Assembly: GCA_024235015.1 (NCBI GenBank)
Contig: JACKNG010000005.1
Span: forward strand, 463,705 to 527,704
DNA from: Gammaproteobacteria bacterium
GTDB lineage: Bacteria > Pseudomonadota > Gammaproteobacteria > Ga0077536
Direction: 5' to 3'
DNA: 64,000 nucleotides
The notes under the pieces are model-generated. The model was not told the DNA's origin. It saw only the letters and a program-made list of their open reading frames with translations, and made no database searches. Shown here in pieces: positions 16,827-27,647 of the stretch. The position numbers and the translations under genes were made by a program. Position 1 is the first letter of the stretch. Every line of letters begins with the position of its first letter.

Positions 16827-17675
16827 ATGCTCGACACCGCCCCGCCACAGCCCCCGGCCGATCTCGAACGCCAGGTGCGCGCCGCGCTGGAAGAAGACGT
16901 CGGCGCCGGCGACGTCACGGCGAGCCTGATCCCGGCCGCGCGCGAGGCCAGCGCCGAGCTGGTCTGTCGCGAGGAGGCCGTGCTCGCCGGCCGGCCCTGG
17001 TTCGATCGCGTGTTCGCCCTGCTCGACCCGGCCGTGCGCATCACCTGGCATTACGCCGATGGCGACTTGGTCGAGGCCGGCAGCACGGTATGCGAGTTGC
17101 ACGGCCCGGCGCGCGCCATCGTCACCGGCGAGCGCACCGCGCTCAACTTCCTGCAGACCCTGTCCGGTACGGCGACGACGACACGCCGCTATGCCAGCGC
17201 ACTGGGCACCGCCGTGACGCGTATCCTCGATACGCGCAAGACCCTGCCGGGGCTGCGCTCGGCGCAGAAATACGCGGTGCGCTGCGGCGGCGGTCTCAAC
17301 CACCGCATGGGGCTCTACGACGCGGTCCTGATCAAGGAGAACCACATCGCCGCGGCCGGCTCGATCGTGGCCGCGATCGCGGCCGTGCGCGCGGCCCACC
17401 CCGCGTTGCCCGTGGAATGCGAGGTCGAGTCGCTGGACGAGCTCGACCAGGCCATCGCCGCCGGTGCCGACATGGTGCTGCTCGACAACTTCGGCGACGC
17501 CGATCTCGCCGTCGCGGTGAAGCGCGCACGCGGTCGCCTGAAGACCGAGATCTCGGGCGGGGTCGAGCTCGACCAGCTCGCCGCGCTGGGCCGTATCGGC
17601 GCCGATTTCATCTCCGTCGGCGCCCTCACCAAGCACGTCCGCGCGACCGATTTCTCCCTGCGCATGCACGACTGA
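16827..17675 (+). CDS. nadC: nicotinate-nucleotide pyrophosphorylase (carboxylating)
   Basis: Quinolinate phosphoribosyltransferase of NAD biosynthesis, converting quinolinate and PRPP to nicotinate mononucleotide with loss of CO2. 282 residues with the family blocks ALEEDVGAGDVTA, GERTALNFLQTLSGTAT, DTRKTLPGLRSAQKYAVRCGGG, HRMGLYDAVLIKENH, CEVESLDELDQA, and the C-terminal ISGGV...DFISVGALTKH phosphate-binding region. It starts four bases after the symporter stop. Confidence 0.97.
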   Translation: MLDTAPPQPPADLERQVRAALEEDVGAGDVTASLIPAAREASAELVCREEAVLAGRPWFDRVFALLDPAVRITWHYADGDLVEAGSTVCELHGPARAIVTGERTALNFLQTLSGTATTTRRYASALGTAVTRILDTRKTLPGLRSAQKYAVRCGGGLNHRMGLYDAVLIKENHIAAAGSIVAAIAAVRAAHPALPVECEVESLDELDQAIAAGADMVLLDNFGDADLAVAVKRARGRLKTEISGGVELDQLAALGRIGADFISVGALTKHVRATDFSLRMHD

Positions 17676-17774
17676 AACGCACCCCGCGAGCGATGCCGCG
17701 GCGCCTGTCGGTGGCCGCCTTGCCGGTCGGCGGCAACCGCGCTAGGGTGCGCTGCCACCGCGCGGAGTAGCCCG

Positions 17775-18641
17775 ATGAAGCAGATTCTCTTCCAGCTCGA
17801 TACCGACCCGATCCCGAACACCTTCGACACCGTCGTGGCCTACGACGGTGGCGCCGATCACGTCTCCACCCGTGGCAACGTCAAGCCCAGCACGGTCGGC
17901 ACGATGGTCGACGGCGCGGTGTTCACGCGCCCACCCAAGCAGAAGAAGAACACCGCGCTGTTCGTCACCGGCTCCAACATGGGCGAGGGCGAGGCGGTGC
18001 TGGCCTCGATCCGCAACCACTTCTTCGGCGATTTCCGCGTCTCGGTGATGCTCGACAGCAACGGTTCGAACACCACCGCGGCCGCCGCCGTCGCTTTCGT
18101 CAGCAAGCATCTCGACATCAAGGGCAAGCGCGCCGTGGTGCTCGCCGGCACCGGCCCGGTCGGCCAGCGCGCCGGCGTGATGCTGGCCCAGGAAGGCGCC
18201 GAGGTGGTGCTGACCTCGCGGCGCCCCGACCGCGCCGAGACCGCCTGCGAAGCCATGCACCGCCGCTTCAAGGTCGACCTGATCCCGGCGGGGGCGGGCG
18301 ATCCCGCCGCGCTGCGCAATGTGCTGCGCGGTGCCAACATCCTCATCGCCACGGGCGCGGCCGGCGTGCAGTTGCTGCACGAAAGCGGCTGGCGCGATCT
18401 CGACGATCTCGAGATCCTGCTCGATGCCAACGCCACCCCGCCGCTCGGCATCGAGGGCATCGATCTCATGGACCGCGCGACCGCGCGCCACGGCAAGATC
18501 TGCTACGGCGCCATCGGCTTCGGCTCGTTCAAGCTCGAAGTACATCGCGCCTGTATCGCCAAGCTGTTCGAGTCCAACGACATCGTGCTCGACGCGCCCG
18601 AGATCTTCGCCCTCGCCAAGGACATGATGGCGGCGCGTTGA
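17775..18641 (+). CDS. mtdA: NADP-dependent methylene-tetrahydromethanopterin/tetrahydrofolate dehydrogenase (MtdA type)
   Basis: 288 residues, the length of Methylobacterium MtdA. The start KQILFQLDTD, the block AYDGGADHVSTRGNV, MLDSNGSNTTAAA (93-105), the dinucleotide loop GTGPVG (125-130) and HRACIAKLFES near the C-terminus match MtdA more closely than MtdB. The enzyme oxidises methylene-H4F or methylene-H4MPT in one-carbon metabolism. A GGAG ribosome-binding site precedes the ATG. No other H4MPT pathway gene (fae, mch, mtdB, ftr/fhc) is nearby, so its role as formaldehyde oxidation, serine cycle supply or folate interconversion is open. Confidence 0.88.
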   Translation: MKQILFQLDTDPIPNTFDTVVAYDGGADHVSTRGNVKPSTVGTMVDGAVFTRPPKQKKNTALFVTGSNMGEGEAVLASIRNHFFGDFRVSVMLDSNGSNTTAAAAVAFVSKHLDIKGKRAVVLAGTGPVGQRAGVMLAQEGAEVVLTSRRPDRAETACEAMHRRFKVDLIPAGAGDPAALRNVLRGANILIATGAAGVQLLHESGWRDLDDLEILLDANATPPLGIEGIDLMDRATARHGKICYGAIGFGSFKLEVHRACIAKLFESNDIVLDAPEIFALAKDMMAAR

Positions 18642-18864
18642 AAGCCCCCCCGGACAGGTGGTTGAGCAGCCGCGGGTCACGGGCGTTGCCCGACCAGCGC
18701 GGCTCGTGGCCGATGCATGAGCATCGCCGGGCGACGCTTTCACCGGCGGCGCAATTGAACCGCCGCCGCGCGGCCGGCCGGGCGCCGCGCAGGACACCCG
18801 GCCTGGCGCGCCGCGCCGCCAGCGGGCCGCGCCGCCGCTTGCCGCGAGCTTCCTGAAACGGGCC

Positions 18865-19536
18865 ATGTGCGGCCGCTACACCCTGCACGCCGACCCCGGC
18901 GAGATCGCCACGGCTTTCGACGTCGCGCCGCCCGCGCAGCTCGCCCCGCGTTACAACATCGCCCCGACCCAGCCCGTGCCGATCGTGCTCGAAGCCGACG
19001 GCGAGCGCCTGTGGCACCTGGTCAACTGGGGCCTGGTACCGTCGTGGGCACGCGATCCGAAGATGGGCGCGCGCATGATCAATGCGCGTGCCGAGACGGT
19101 GGCGGAGAAACCCGCCTTCCGTGCCGCCTTCCGCCGCCGCCGCTGCCTCGTGCCGGCGTCGGGCTACTACGAGTGGCAGGTCACGGCGCACGGCAAGCAG
19201 CCGTGGTACATCCACCCCGTGGGCGGCGGCTGCCTCGCCTTCGCCGGTTTGTGGGAGCACTGGGAAGGCGACGGCACGGTGATCGAGAGCTGCACCATCC
19301 TGACCTGCGCCGCCAACGCGTCTCTCGCCGCGGTGCACGACCGCATGCCGGTGATCCTCGCCCACGCCGACTTCGCCCGCTGGCTGGCGCCGGAGACGGC
19401 CGGTCCGCCCCCGCGCGACCTGTTGCGAGCGGCGCCCGAGGCCACACTGGCATTGCGCGCGGTGAGCAAACGGGTAAATTCTCCGCGCCATGAGGGCCCC
19501 GAATGTATCCGCGCGGTCGGCGATGGGACTGACTGA
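18865..19536 (+). CDS. yedK: SOS response-associated peptidase / abasic-site DNA-protein crosslink protein (YedK/HMCES)
   Basis: SRAP domain protein of 223 residues. The invariant start MCGRYTL exposes Cys2, which forms a thiazolidine crosslink with abasic sites in single-stranded DNA. Other landmarks are RYNIAPTQPVP (53-style Asn), NARAETVAEKPAF, RCLVPASGYYEW (catalytic Glu) and VHDRMPVIL (His). These residues shield and resolve abasic lesions. The 3' end overlaps the next gene by a few codons in another frame. Confidence 0.95.
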   Translation: MCGRYTLHADPGEIATAFDVAPPAQLAPRYNIAPTQPVPIVLEADGERLWHLVNWGLVPSWARDPKMGARMINARAETVAEKPAFRAAFRRRRCLVPASGYYEWQVTAHGKQPWYIHPVGGGCLAFAGLWEHWEGDGTVIESCTILTCAANASLAAVHDRMPVILAHADFARWLAPETAGPPPRDLLRAAPEATLALRAVSKRVNSPRHEGPECIRAVGDGTD

Positions 19537-20548
19537 CGCACGCCGCGCCGGCGGCATCGCCCTGCTCATGGCAGGGTTGCTGGCCGCGCCCGTCGCGCCC
19601 GCCGCGGATGCCGTGGCGACGGCCGCCCGCATCCTCGGCGGCGCCGCCACCGGCGAGCGCGGCGCCGCGCTGGCCACACTCGAAGACGCCGCTACGCAGG
19701 GCGACCGGCGGGCTGCGCGCTGGCTCGGCGACGCTTACTACGCCGGTCGCGGTGTCACCGCCGACCCCGCCACGGCGCTCACCTGGTGGCAGCGCGCCGC
19801 CACCGCCGGCGATGTCGGCGCGGCATTCAACGCCGGCCTGGTCCTGCTGCGCGACCCGGCGCGGCAAGCGGACGGCCTCGCCCTGCTCGGCGAGGCCGCC
19901 GCTGCCGACGACGCACTGGCCTGCTTCGCGCTCGGCACCTGGCATGCCCGCGAAGACGCCGCGGCCCGCGCCCGCCCCCTGCTCGAATGCGCGGCGCGCC
20001 AGGGCTACGCACCGGCCCAGTACAACCTCGCCCAGCTGCTCGCCCGCGGCGAACCGCCCGCTCGAGCCGCCGCCCACGCCTGGTTCGCGGCCGCGGCCCC
20101 GAGCTTCGCGCCCGCCGTCGCGGCGCTGGCCGCACTGCCCCCGGCCGCGCCGAACCCGGCCCCCACCATCGCCGCGGCCAGGCACGATGACGGCGATACC
20201 ACTTCAGCGGCGCCGGCCAGCACGCGCGACTGGGTGCTGGCCCAGTCCGACGACGACTACACCATCCAGGTCGCGGCCGGGCGCCACGGCGAAGCGCTGG
20301 CACGCCTGCTGCGCGAGCACGCGGCCGCCTGGCCCTCGGCCTGGTTCCTGCACCGCCCCGAGGCACGCGAGCCCTACAGCGCCGTGGTCGGGGTGTTCGA
20401 CAGCTATGGCGAGGCCGCGGCCACCCTCGCCGCGCTACCACCGGCACTGGCCGGCAACGCACCCTGGATCCGCCGCTTCGAGGTTCTCAAGCGCGAACTG
20501 CGCGCGGCGGCGGAGAGCGTCACCGACCCGACCGCGGCCGCACCGTGA
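19523..20548 (+). CDS. secreted Sel1-repeat and SPOR-domain protein
   Basis: 341 residues from the ATG at 19523, which puts a clean signal peptide at the N-terminus (ALLMAGLLAAPVAPAADA); an ATG at 19490 would add 11 residues before it. Three or so alpha-helical Sel1-like repeats (GDRRAARWLGDAYYAGRGV, GDVGAAFNAGLVLL, GYAPAQYNLAQLLARG) span about 50-190. A C-terminal SPOR-like domain (about 250-320; DDDYTIQVAAG...SAVVGVFDSYGEAAATLAAL) would bind denuded peptidoglycan at the septum. Envelope role inferred. The stop overlaps a GTG of the next frame. Confidence 0.75.
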   Translation: MGLTDARRAGGIALLMAGLLAAPVAPAADAVATAARILGGAATGERGAALATLEDAATQGDRRAARWLGDAYYAGRGVTADPATALTWWQRAATAGDVGAAFNAGLVLLRDPARQADGLALLGEAAAADDALACFALGTWHAREDAAARARPLLECAARQGYAPAQYNLAQLLARGEPPARAAAHAWFAAAAPSFAPAVAALAALPPAAPNPAPTIAAARHDDGDTTSAAPASTRDWVLAQSDDDYTIQVAAGRHGEALARLLREHAAAWPSAWFLHRPEAREPYSAVVGVFDSYGEAAATLAALPPALAGNAPWIRRFEVLKRELRAAAESVTDPTAAAP

Positions 20549-20551
20549 AGG

Positions 20552-20560
20552 TGGTATCAT
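20552..20560 (+). promoter_or_regulatory. extended -10 promoter for the paralogue pair
   Basis: TGGTATCAT fits an extended -10 (TGn plus TATCAT, hexamer 20555-20560), starting four bases after the stop codon of the SPOR gene. A start near 20567 would give a 26-base leader to the ATG at 20593. No convincing -35 is visible. Confidence 0.45.
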
Positions 20561-20592
20561 CGGCACCCTTGGAGCCAGTTCGCAGGGCGGCG

Positions 20593-21330
20593 ATGACCCG
20601 GTTCGAAGAGATTCTGACCGCGCGCAGTGAAGACCTCCTGAAGACGCTGTACCGCTCGGCCTCCAAGCAGGACGAGCCGGCTGCGACTGGGCTGGCGCGC
20701 ACCCGGCAGATCGCCCACAACCTCGGCCTCACCTACCCCCAGCTGGTCTGTGCCCTCGGCTTCAACGCGCACATCCAGGAACTGTCGGACGTTCTCGCGG
20801 TGCTCGGCTTCAGCTCCTACGACGCCCTCGCGCGCGAACGCAACCTCGCCTTCGTCACCGACATCTACCAGCAGCTCGGGGTCAAGGACGTGCTCGCCAT
20901 CTACCTCCACGTGACGCACAACCTGCCCATGCTGGAAGTCATCCAGCACCTGCTCGAACGACGCCTGGAGAAACTCGAGGAACGCATCGAGGCGACCGTC
21001 AATTCGGTCTTCATCGAACGCTACAAGAAGGAGATGCGCGCCATCTACAATGACGGCGTGGCCCAGATCGAGTTCGCCGAGAAGCGCCTGTCGAACACCC
21101 ACAGCGGCTTTCGCGCCCTGCTCAACGAGGTCGCCCTGATCGTCGAGAGCCGCCTCATCCCGGTTGGCGACATCTTCTTCCGTGACTCCATCCTGCCCGA
21201 GGAGAAACGCCGCCTGATCATCCGCGGCCTGATCCCGCGTGCGCTGGTCGAGGCGCGCCTCGCCGACGCCTCGATCCCGGCGCAGGAACGCAAGGTTCTC
21301 GAAGACCAGATCAAACTGTTGGACGCCTGA
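20593..21330 (+). CDS. unrecognised helical protein, paralogue A of a tandem pair
   Basis: 245 residues; I do not recognise the family. It aligns along its whole length with the next gene: start MTRFEEIL/MATFRDIL, central QLVCALGFN then a stretch ending GFSSY and RN, ERYKKEMRAIYNDGVAQIEFA versus SYKMEVHSIYSAGIATAEFA, and near the end VESRLIPVGDIFFRDSILPEEKR versus VEGGLVPVGNLFYSDSLLPAEKR. No signal peptide, transmembrane helix or metal motif is seen, so it is probably cytoplasmic. I chose the ATG at 20593 because it aligns with the paralogue's start; a GTG at 20545 overlapping the upstream stop is the alternative. Confidence 0.75.
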   Translation: MTRFEEILTARSEDLLKTLYRSASKQDEPAATGLARTRQIAHNLGLTYPQLVCALGFNAHIQELSDVLAVLGFSSYDALARERNLAFVTDIYQQLGVKDVLAIYLHVTHNLPMLEVIQHLLERRLEKLEERIEATVNSVFIERYKKEMRAIYNDGVAQIEFAEKRLSNTHSGFRALLNEVALIVESRLIPVGDIFFRDSILPEEKRRLIIRGLIPRALVEARLADASIPAQERKVLEDQIKLLDA

Positions 21331-21346
21331 CCCGGGCAGGATACCC

Positions 21347-22060
21347 ATGGCCACTTTCCGCGACATCCTCCTCGCCGACGACACCGCGCTGGTCAGGCTC
21401 TTCTACAAGGTCCGTGCCGGCGCCGACAGCGACTTCATCAAGAAGATCAATCACGCCGCGGCGCAGGTCGGCGTCAATCACAGCCAGCTGGTCTGCGCGC
21501 TGGGTTTCAACCGCTACGTGCGCGACCTCACCGACATCCTCGAGCTGGTCGGGTTCTCCTCCTACAAGCTGCTCAGCTACCGCCGCAACGAGCTGTTCAG
21601 CACCGACTGTTACCGCCAGCTCGACATCGACAACGTCATCGACATCTATGCCGCGCAACTGGCCGATAGCGAACTCGAACGCAACCTGCTCGAACTCGTC
21701 CCGCAACGCCTGGCGCACATCGAGGCGCGTCTCGAGGAAACCCTCGACCCGGCCATGTTGATCAGCTACAAGATGGAAGTGCACTCGATCTACTCGGCCG
21801 GCATCGCCACGGCCGAGTTCGCCGCCGCGCGCATCGACGCCCCCATCGCCGACCTGCGCCTCAAGGTCGAGGAAATCCCGATGATCGTCGAGGGCGGGCT
21901 GGTCCCCGTCGGCAACCTGTTCTACTCCGACAGCCTGCTGCCGGCGGAGAAGCGCTACCTCATCGATGGCGGCCTGGTCGACGCCGAGATGATCCGCAAT
22001 CGTCTCGCCAACCCCGAGATCCCGGAAGACGAGCGCCAGATGCTGGAGGATTTCCTCTGA
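21347..22060 (+). CDS. unrecognised helical protein, paralogue B of a tandem pair
   Basis: 237 residues, homologous to the preceding gene and 16 bases downstream, with a GGCAGGA ribosome-binding site eight bases before the ATG. The conserved core is QLVCALGFNRYVRDLTDIL, followed by VGFSSYKLLSYRRN. Divergence is substantial (perhaps 35-40 percent identical by eye), so the duplication is old and the two products may form a hetero-oligomer. Function unknown. It is followed by a short hairpin and then convergent ppsA. Confidence 0.75.
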   Translation: MATFRDILLADDTALVRLFYKVRAGADSDFIKKINHAAAQVGVNHSQLVCALGFNRYVRDLTDILELVGFSSYKLLSYRRNELFSTDCYRQLDIDNVIDIYAAQLADSELERNLLELVPQRLAHIEARLEETLDPAMLISYKMEVHSIYSAGIATAEFAAARIDAPIADLRLKVEEIPMIVEGGLVPVGNLFYSDSLLPAEKRYLIDGGLVDAEMIRNRLANPEIPEDERQMLEDFL

Positions 22061-22078
22061 GCGGCGCGTGAGCGCCGC
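22061..22078 (+). terminator. hairpin directly after the paralogue pair
   Basis: GCGGCGC-gtga-GCGCCGC begins at the base after the stop codon of paralogue B. There is no T-tract, so it is a possible 3'-end stabiliser or Rho-dependent stop rather than a classic terminator. Confidence 0.35.
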
Positions 22079-22145
22079 GGCGACGGCGTCGCGAACCGGG
22101 ACGACGGCCCCGCGGCGACGACGAGCCGCCGCGCGGTGAACCGCG

Positions 22146-24524
<2,379 letters not shown>

Positions 24525-24600
24525 CGCTTAACTTGAGTCCTCAGCCTTGAACCCGTTGGCCCGCGCGCAGCCGGGTGCCCCGAGCGGCAACAGGGGCGGG

Positions 24601-24631
24601 ATTGTACCCGAGTCGCGCACGCTGCCGTAAA
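24601..24631 (-). promoter_or_regulatory. candidate ppsA promoter
   Basis: Minus-strand -10 TACAAT (24601-24606) and a weak -35 TTTACG (24626-24631) with a 19-bp spacer, in the 120-bp divergent gap between ppsA and ppsR. A start near 24594 leaves a leader of about 70 bases. Confidence 0.45.
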
Positions 24632-24644
24632 CCGTGGGAAGGCT

Positions 24645-25451
24645 ATGAAACGCCGCGTATTCTTCATCTCCGATCGGACCGGCATCACGGCCGAGACCCT
24701 GGGCGCGAGCCTGCTCACGCAGTTCCCGGACATCGATTTCCAGCGCCATCACATCCCCTTCGTGACCAACGAACTGGCGGCCCGCGCGGCGCTCGCCACC
24801 ATCGCGCGCAAGACCGAGCAGGACGACGAACCGCCGCTGGTGTTCAGCACCCTCACCGACCCGGCCGTGCAGCGCATCGTCGCCGCCTCGAGCCCGTTCG
24901 TGTTCGATCTCTTCGGCACCTTCATCGAGCCGCTCGAAGCCGCGCTCGGCTGCGCCTCCTCGCACACCGCGGGACGCATGCACGGCATGGGCGACAGCAG
25001 CGCCTACGAGCGCCGCGTGTCGGCCCTGAACTACACCCTCGGTCACGACGACGGCCTCGCGCCACGCGATCTCGACGAGGCCGACCTCGTCCTGGTCGGC
25101 GTCTCGCGCTGCGGCAAGACCCCGACCTGCCTCTACCTCGCCATGCATTACTCGCTGCGCGCGGCCAACTACCCGCTGACCGACGACGATTTCGAAAGCA
25201 ACAGCCTGCCGCGCAGCCTCAGGCCCTGCCGCGACAAGCTCTACGGCCTGACCATCGTGCCCGAGCAGCTCAGCCGCATCCGCCGCGAACGCCGCCCGCA
25301 CGGCGACTATTCCACGCTCGCGCGCTGCCGCGCCGAAGTACAGCAGGCCGAGGCGTTGTTCCGCAGCGAGAACATTCCCTTCCTCGACACCACCACCGTC
25401 TCGATCGAGGAGATCGCCGCCACCATCGTGCGCGACATGGGCCTGCATTGA
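24645..25451 (+). CDS. ppsR: phosphoenolpyruvate synthase regulatory protein (bifunctional kinase/pyrophosphorylase)
   Basis: 268 residues of the DUF299/PSRP family, which phosphorylates PEP synthase on a threonine next to its catalytic histidine using ADP and reverses this by phosphorolysis. The P-loop GVSRCGKT (152-159) and the N-terminal FFISDRTGITAETLG are diagnostic. Divergent from ppsA, the standard arrangement. A GGAAGG ribosome-binding site precedes the ATG. Confidence 0.96.
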   Translation: MKRRVFFISDRTGITAETLGASLLTQFPDIDFQRHHIPFVTNELAARAALATIARKTEQDDEPPLVFSTLTDPAVQRIVAASSPFVFDLFGTFIEPLEAALGCASSHTAGRMHGMGDSSAYERRVSALNYTLGHDDGLAPRDLDEADLVLVGVSRCGKTPTCLYLAMHYSLRAANYPLTDDDFESNSLPRSLRPCRDKLYGLTIVPEQLSRIRRERRPHGDYSTLARCRAEVQQAEALFRSENIPFLDTTTVSIEEIAATIVRDMGLH

Positions 25452-25461
25452 TCCCGGCCCC

Positions 25462-26778
25462 GTGGTGAGCCCGGCGACGATCGGCGGCGCCCGCGCCCGC
25501 GCCGCGGGCGCCGCGACCTGCCTGATGATCGCGCTGTCGCTGGCCGCGGGGCTGAGCGGCGGCGCCTTCCCGGCCTGGCCGGCGGGGCTGGTCGCCTGGC
25601 TCATCGGCATCGCGCTGCTGCCGACGATTTCGTCGTTTCAACGCGTGCAGACCGGCCTCATGGCCGGCGTCGGAGTCGCCGCGCTGGCCGTTGCCATCGC
25701 CGGCGGCGCGGGCGGGGTGCTCGGGCCGCTGGTGGTCGGCAACCAGGCCCTGCTCGCCATGCTCGCCACGGTGTCCTTTCTGCGCATGGTCACGCGCACC
25801 GGTGACGATCCCGACGAGCGTCTGCCGCGCGGTCGCCGCGCCCTGTGGCAGACCCTGCTCGCCACCCACCTGTTCGGCGCCGTGATCAACATCTCGGCCG
25901 CCTTCATCGTCGGCCAGCGCATCGCCCGCGACGGTTCGCTGACCCCGCTGCAGGCCAAGGTGGTGTCACGCGCCTTCACCGCCGCGGCCTGCTGGTCGCC
26001 GCTGTTCGCCGCCATGGCGGTGGTGCTGCACTACGTGCCGGGGGTCGACATGTTCCACGTCACCCGGGTCAACCTGGTGCTGGCCGTGCTGCTGCTCGGC
26101 TGGAGTGCGCAGAGCCTGGCGCGCGACGCCGCGGTCGACGACTTCGTCGGTTTCCCCCTGCATCGCGAAGCGCTGACCGTACCGCTGCTGCTCGCCGCCC
26201 TGGTCGTCGGCCTCTACCTGCTGCCGACCGGCTGGCCCATCCTCAGCACCATCATCGTCGCCGCGCTCGGCTGCGTCGCACTGCTCAGGATGGGCCGGCC
26301 ACCCGGCGAAACCCGCCGCCTGCTGCTCCATCACGTCGAGCGCGAACTGCCGCGCATGGGCGGAGAGTTCGCGCTGTTTCTCGGTGCCAGCGTGCTTGCC
26401 GGCGGCATCGCGGCGCTGGCCAGCGTCGGGCATCTCGACCTCGTCATCGATCCCCACCAGCCGCGCGAGGGCATCCCTCTGCTGTTCACCCTGGTCGCCC
26501 TGACCCTGGTCGGCATCCACCCGGTGATCAGCGTCGCCACCCTGTCGGGCCTGTTCCCGACCACGCTGGCCGCCCCCGATCTCGTCGGTATCGTGGTCCT
26601 GATGGCCTGGTCGGTGGCGCTGGGTACCTCGCCCTTCTCGGGCACCGCCCTCGCCCTGCAGGGGCGCTTCGGCATCCCCGCGACGCGCTTCCTGCGCTGG
26701 AACCTGGCCTACCTCGCCATCGGGCTGGTGCTGGCCAGCGCGGTGCTGCTCGCCGCCGACTACTTCGCCTGGGCCTGA
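25462..26778 (+). CDS. multi-pass membrane protein, permease-like
   Basis: 438 residues with a GTG start at 25462. There are about eleven or twelve hydrophobic helices arranged in two halves. Segments such as VGIHPVISVATLSGLFP (about 350) and MAWSVALGTSPFSGTALALQG (about 385) resemble re-entrant or helix-break regions of ion-transporter superfamily permeases (ArsB/NhaD/SLC13-like), but no specific family is secure. It starts ten bases after ppsR and may be co-transcribed with it. Substrate unknown. Its last 19 bases overlap the convergent gene. Confidence 0.65.
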   Translation: MVSPATIGGARARAAGAATCLMIALSLAAGLSGGAFPAWPAGLVAWLIGIALLPTISSFQRVQTGLMAGVGVAALAVAIAGGAGGVLGPLVVGNQALLAMLATVSFLRMVTRTGDDPDERLPRGRRALWQTLLATHLFGAVINISAAFIVGQRIARDGSLTPLQAKVVSRAFTAAACWSPLFAAMAVVLHYVPGVDMFHVTRVNLVLAVLLLGWSAQSLARDAAVDDFVGFPLHREALTVPLLLAALVVGLYLLPTGWPILSTIIVAALGCVALLRMGRPPGETRRLLLHHVERELPRMGGEFALFLGASVLAGGIAALASVGHLDLVIDPHQPREGIPLLFTLVALTLVGIHPVISVATLSGLFPTTLAAPDLVGIVVLMAWSVALGTSPFSGTALALQGRFGIPATRFLRWNLAYLAIGLVLASAVLLAADYFAWA

Positions 26779-27647
26779 GCCGGACGTGCCGCGGCGGGTG
26801 GCCCGACGAGTTCGAACTCGAGCCGACCGCGGCCGCCGTAATCGACGACGTAATGGCCCGGCCGGCCCGGGTTCATCTTGCCCAGCGTGCCGGTGATGAG
26901 GACGTGGCCGGCCTCGAGCGGCCAGCCGGCGGCGTAGAGGTGGTTGACCAGCCACAGCAGCGCGCCGAGCTGGTCGCCCATGGCGTTGCGGGCGAGCCCC
27001 TCGTCGACGGTCTCGCCGTCGCGCGCGAGGGTGAACGTGAGATCGTTGACCGCGCCCAGCCGCGCCAGGGTGAAGGGGCGCCCGACCACGTAGGCCGCCG
27101 CAGCGATGTTGGTGGCGACGATGTCGACCCCGCTCAGGCGCTCCGGCTGGTCGTAATGCACGCTCGGCAGTTCGACCACCGGCACGACGTCGCGGATGTA
27201 GGTGGCGAGATCGTCGAGGGATTTCATCGATCGCCGGATGGGTGAGCGCAGCACGTAACCGACCTCGACCTCGACGACCAGGCCCGGGTAGTCGGCCAGG
27301 GCCACCCGGGCACCGTCGGCGTAGGCGCCGTCGGCAAACAGGACGCCGCTGACCGGGCCGTTGAGGGCGAAGCGGGCACGACCGGCGGGGTTGGTGAAAC
27401 CGGCCTTGTAGCCGCCGATCGGCCGCGCCAGCCGCTCGACGTCGACCAGCGCGTGCTGCACGGCATAGGCCTCGTCCAGCGTGAACGCGGGCACCAGGTC
27501 CGACAGCCGCGGCAGCGGATTCCCGCGTGCGCGCTCGGCACGGATGATGTCGGCCCAACCGTCGGCATCGGCGCCGGCTTCGGCGCTTGGCGCAATGCTG
27601 CAGAGGGCCACCACGAACAGCGTGCCCCAGGTGCCCGGCTTCGGCAT
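26760..27647 (-). CDS. secreted 2-keto-4-pentenoate hydratase-like (FAH superfamily) protein
   Basis: 295 residues from the ATG at 27647. The first 24 residues look like a cleavable signal peptide (GTLFVVALCSIAPSAEA). The rest resembles the MhpD/2-oxopent-4-enoate hydratase fold: GGYKAGFTNPAGRARF, EVEVGYVLRSPI (the metal-binding ExE pair), VVPVVELPS, and GHVLITGTLGKMNPGRPGHYVVDYGGRG. MhpD-like enzymes are normally cytoplasmic, so export is odd. The catalytic residues seem intact, so a periplasmic hydratase or decarboxylase on an unsaturated keto acid is possible. It overlaps the convergent permease gene by 19 bases. Confidence 0.75.
   Translation of the reverse strand: MPKPGTWGTLFVVALCSIAPSAEAGADADGWADIIRAERARGNPLPRLSDLVPAFTLDEAYAVQHALVDVERLARPIGGYKAGFTNPAGRARFALNGPVSGVLFADGAYADGARVALADYPGLVVEVEVGYVLRSPIRRSMKSLDDLATYIRDVVPVVELPSVHYDQPERLSGVDIVATNIAAAAYVVGRPFTLARLGAVNDLTFTLARDGETVDEGLARNAMGDQLGALLWLVNHLYAAGWPLEAGHVLITGTLGKMNPGRPGHYVVDYGGRGRLEFELVGPPAAARPAQAQAK

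Noticed and set aside
17775..18641. Annotation as mtdB
   Set aside because: N-terminal FQLDTD, the GSNTTAAA block and the RACIAKLFES C-terminus match MtdA as I recall it better than MtdB.
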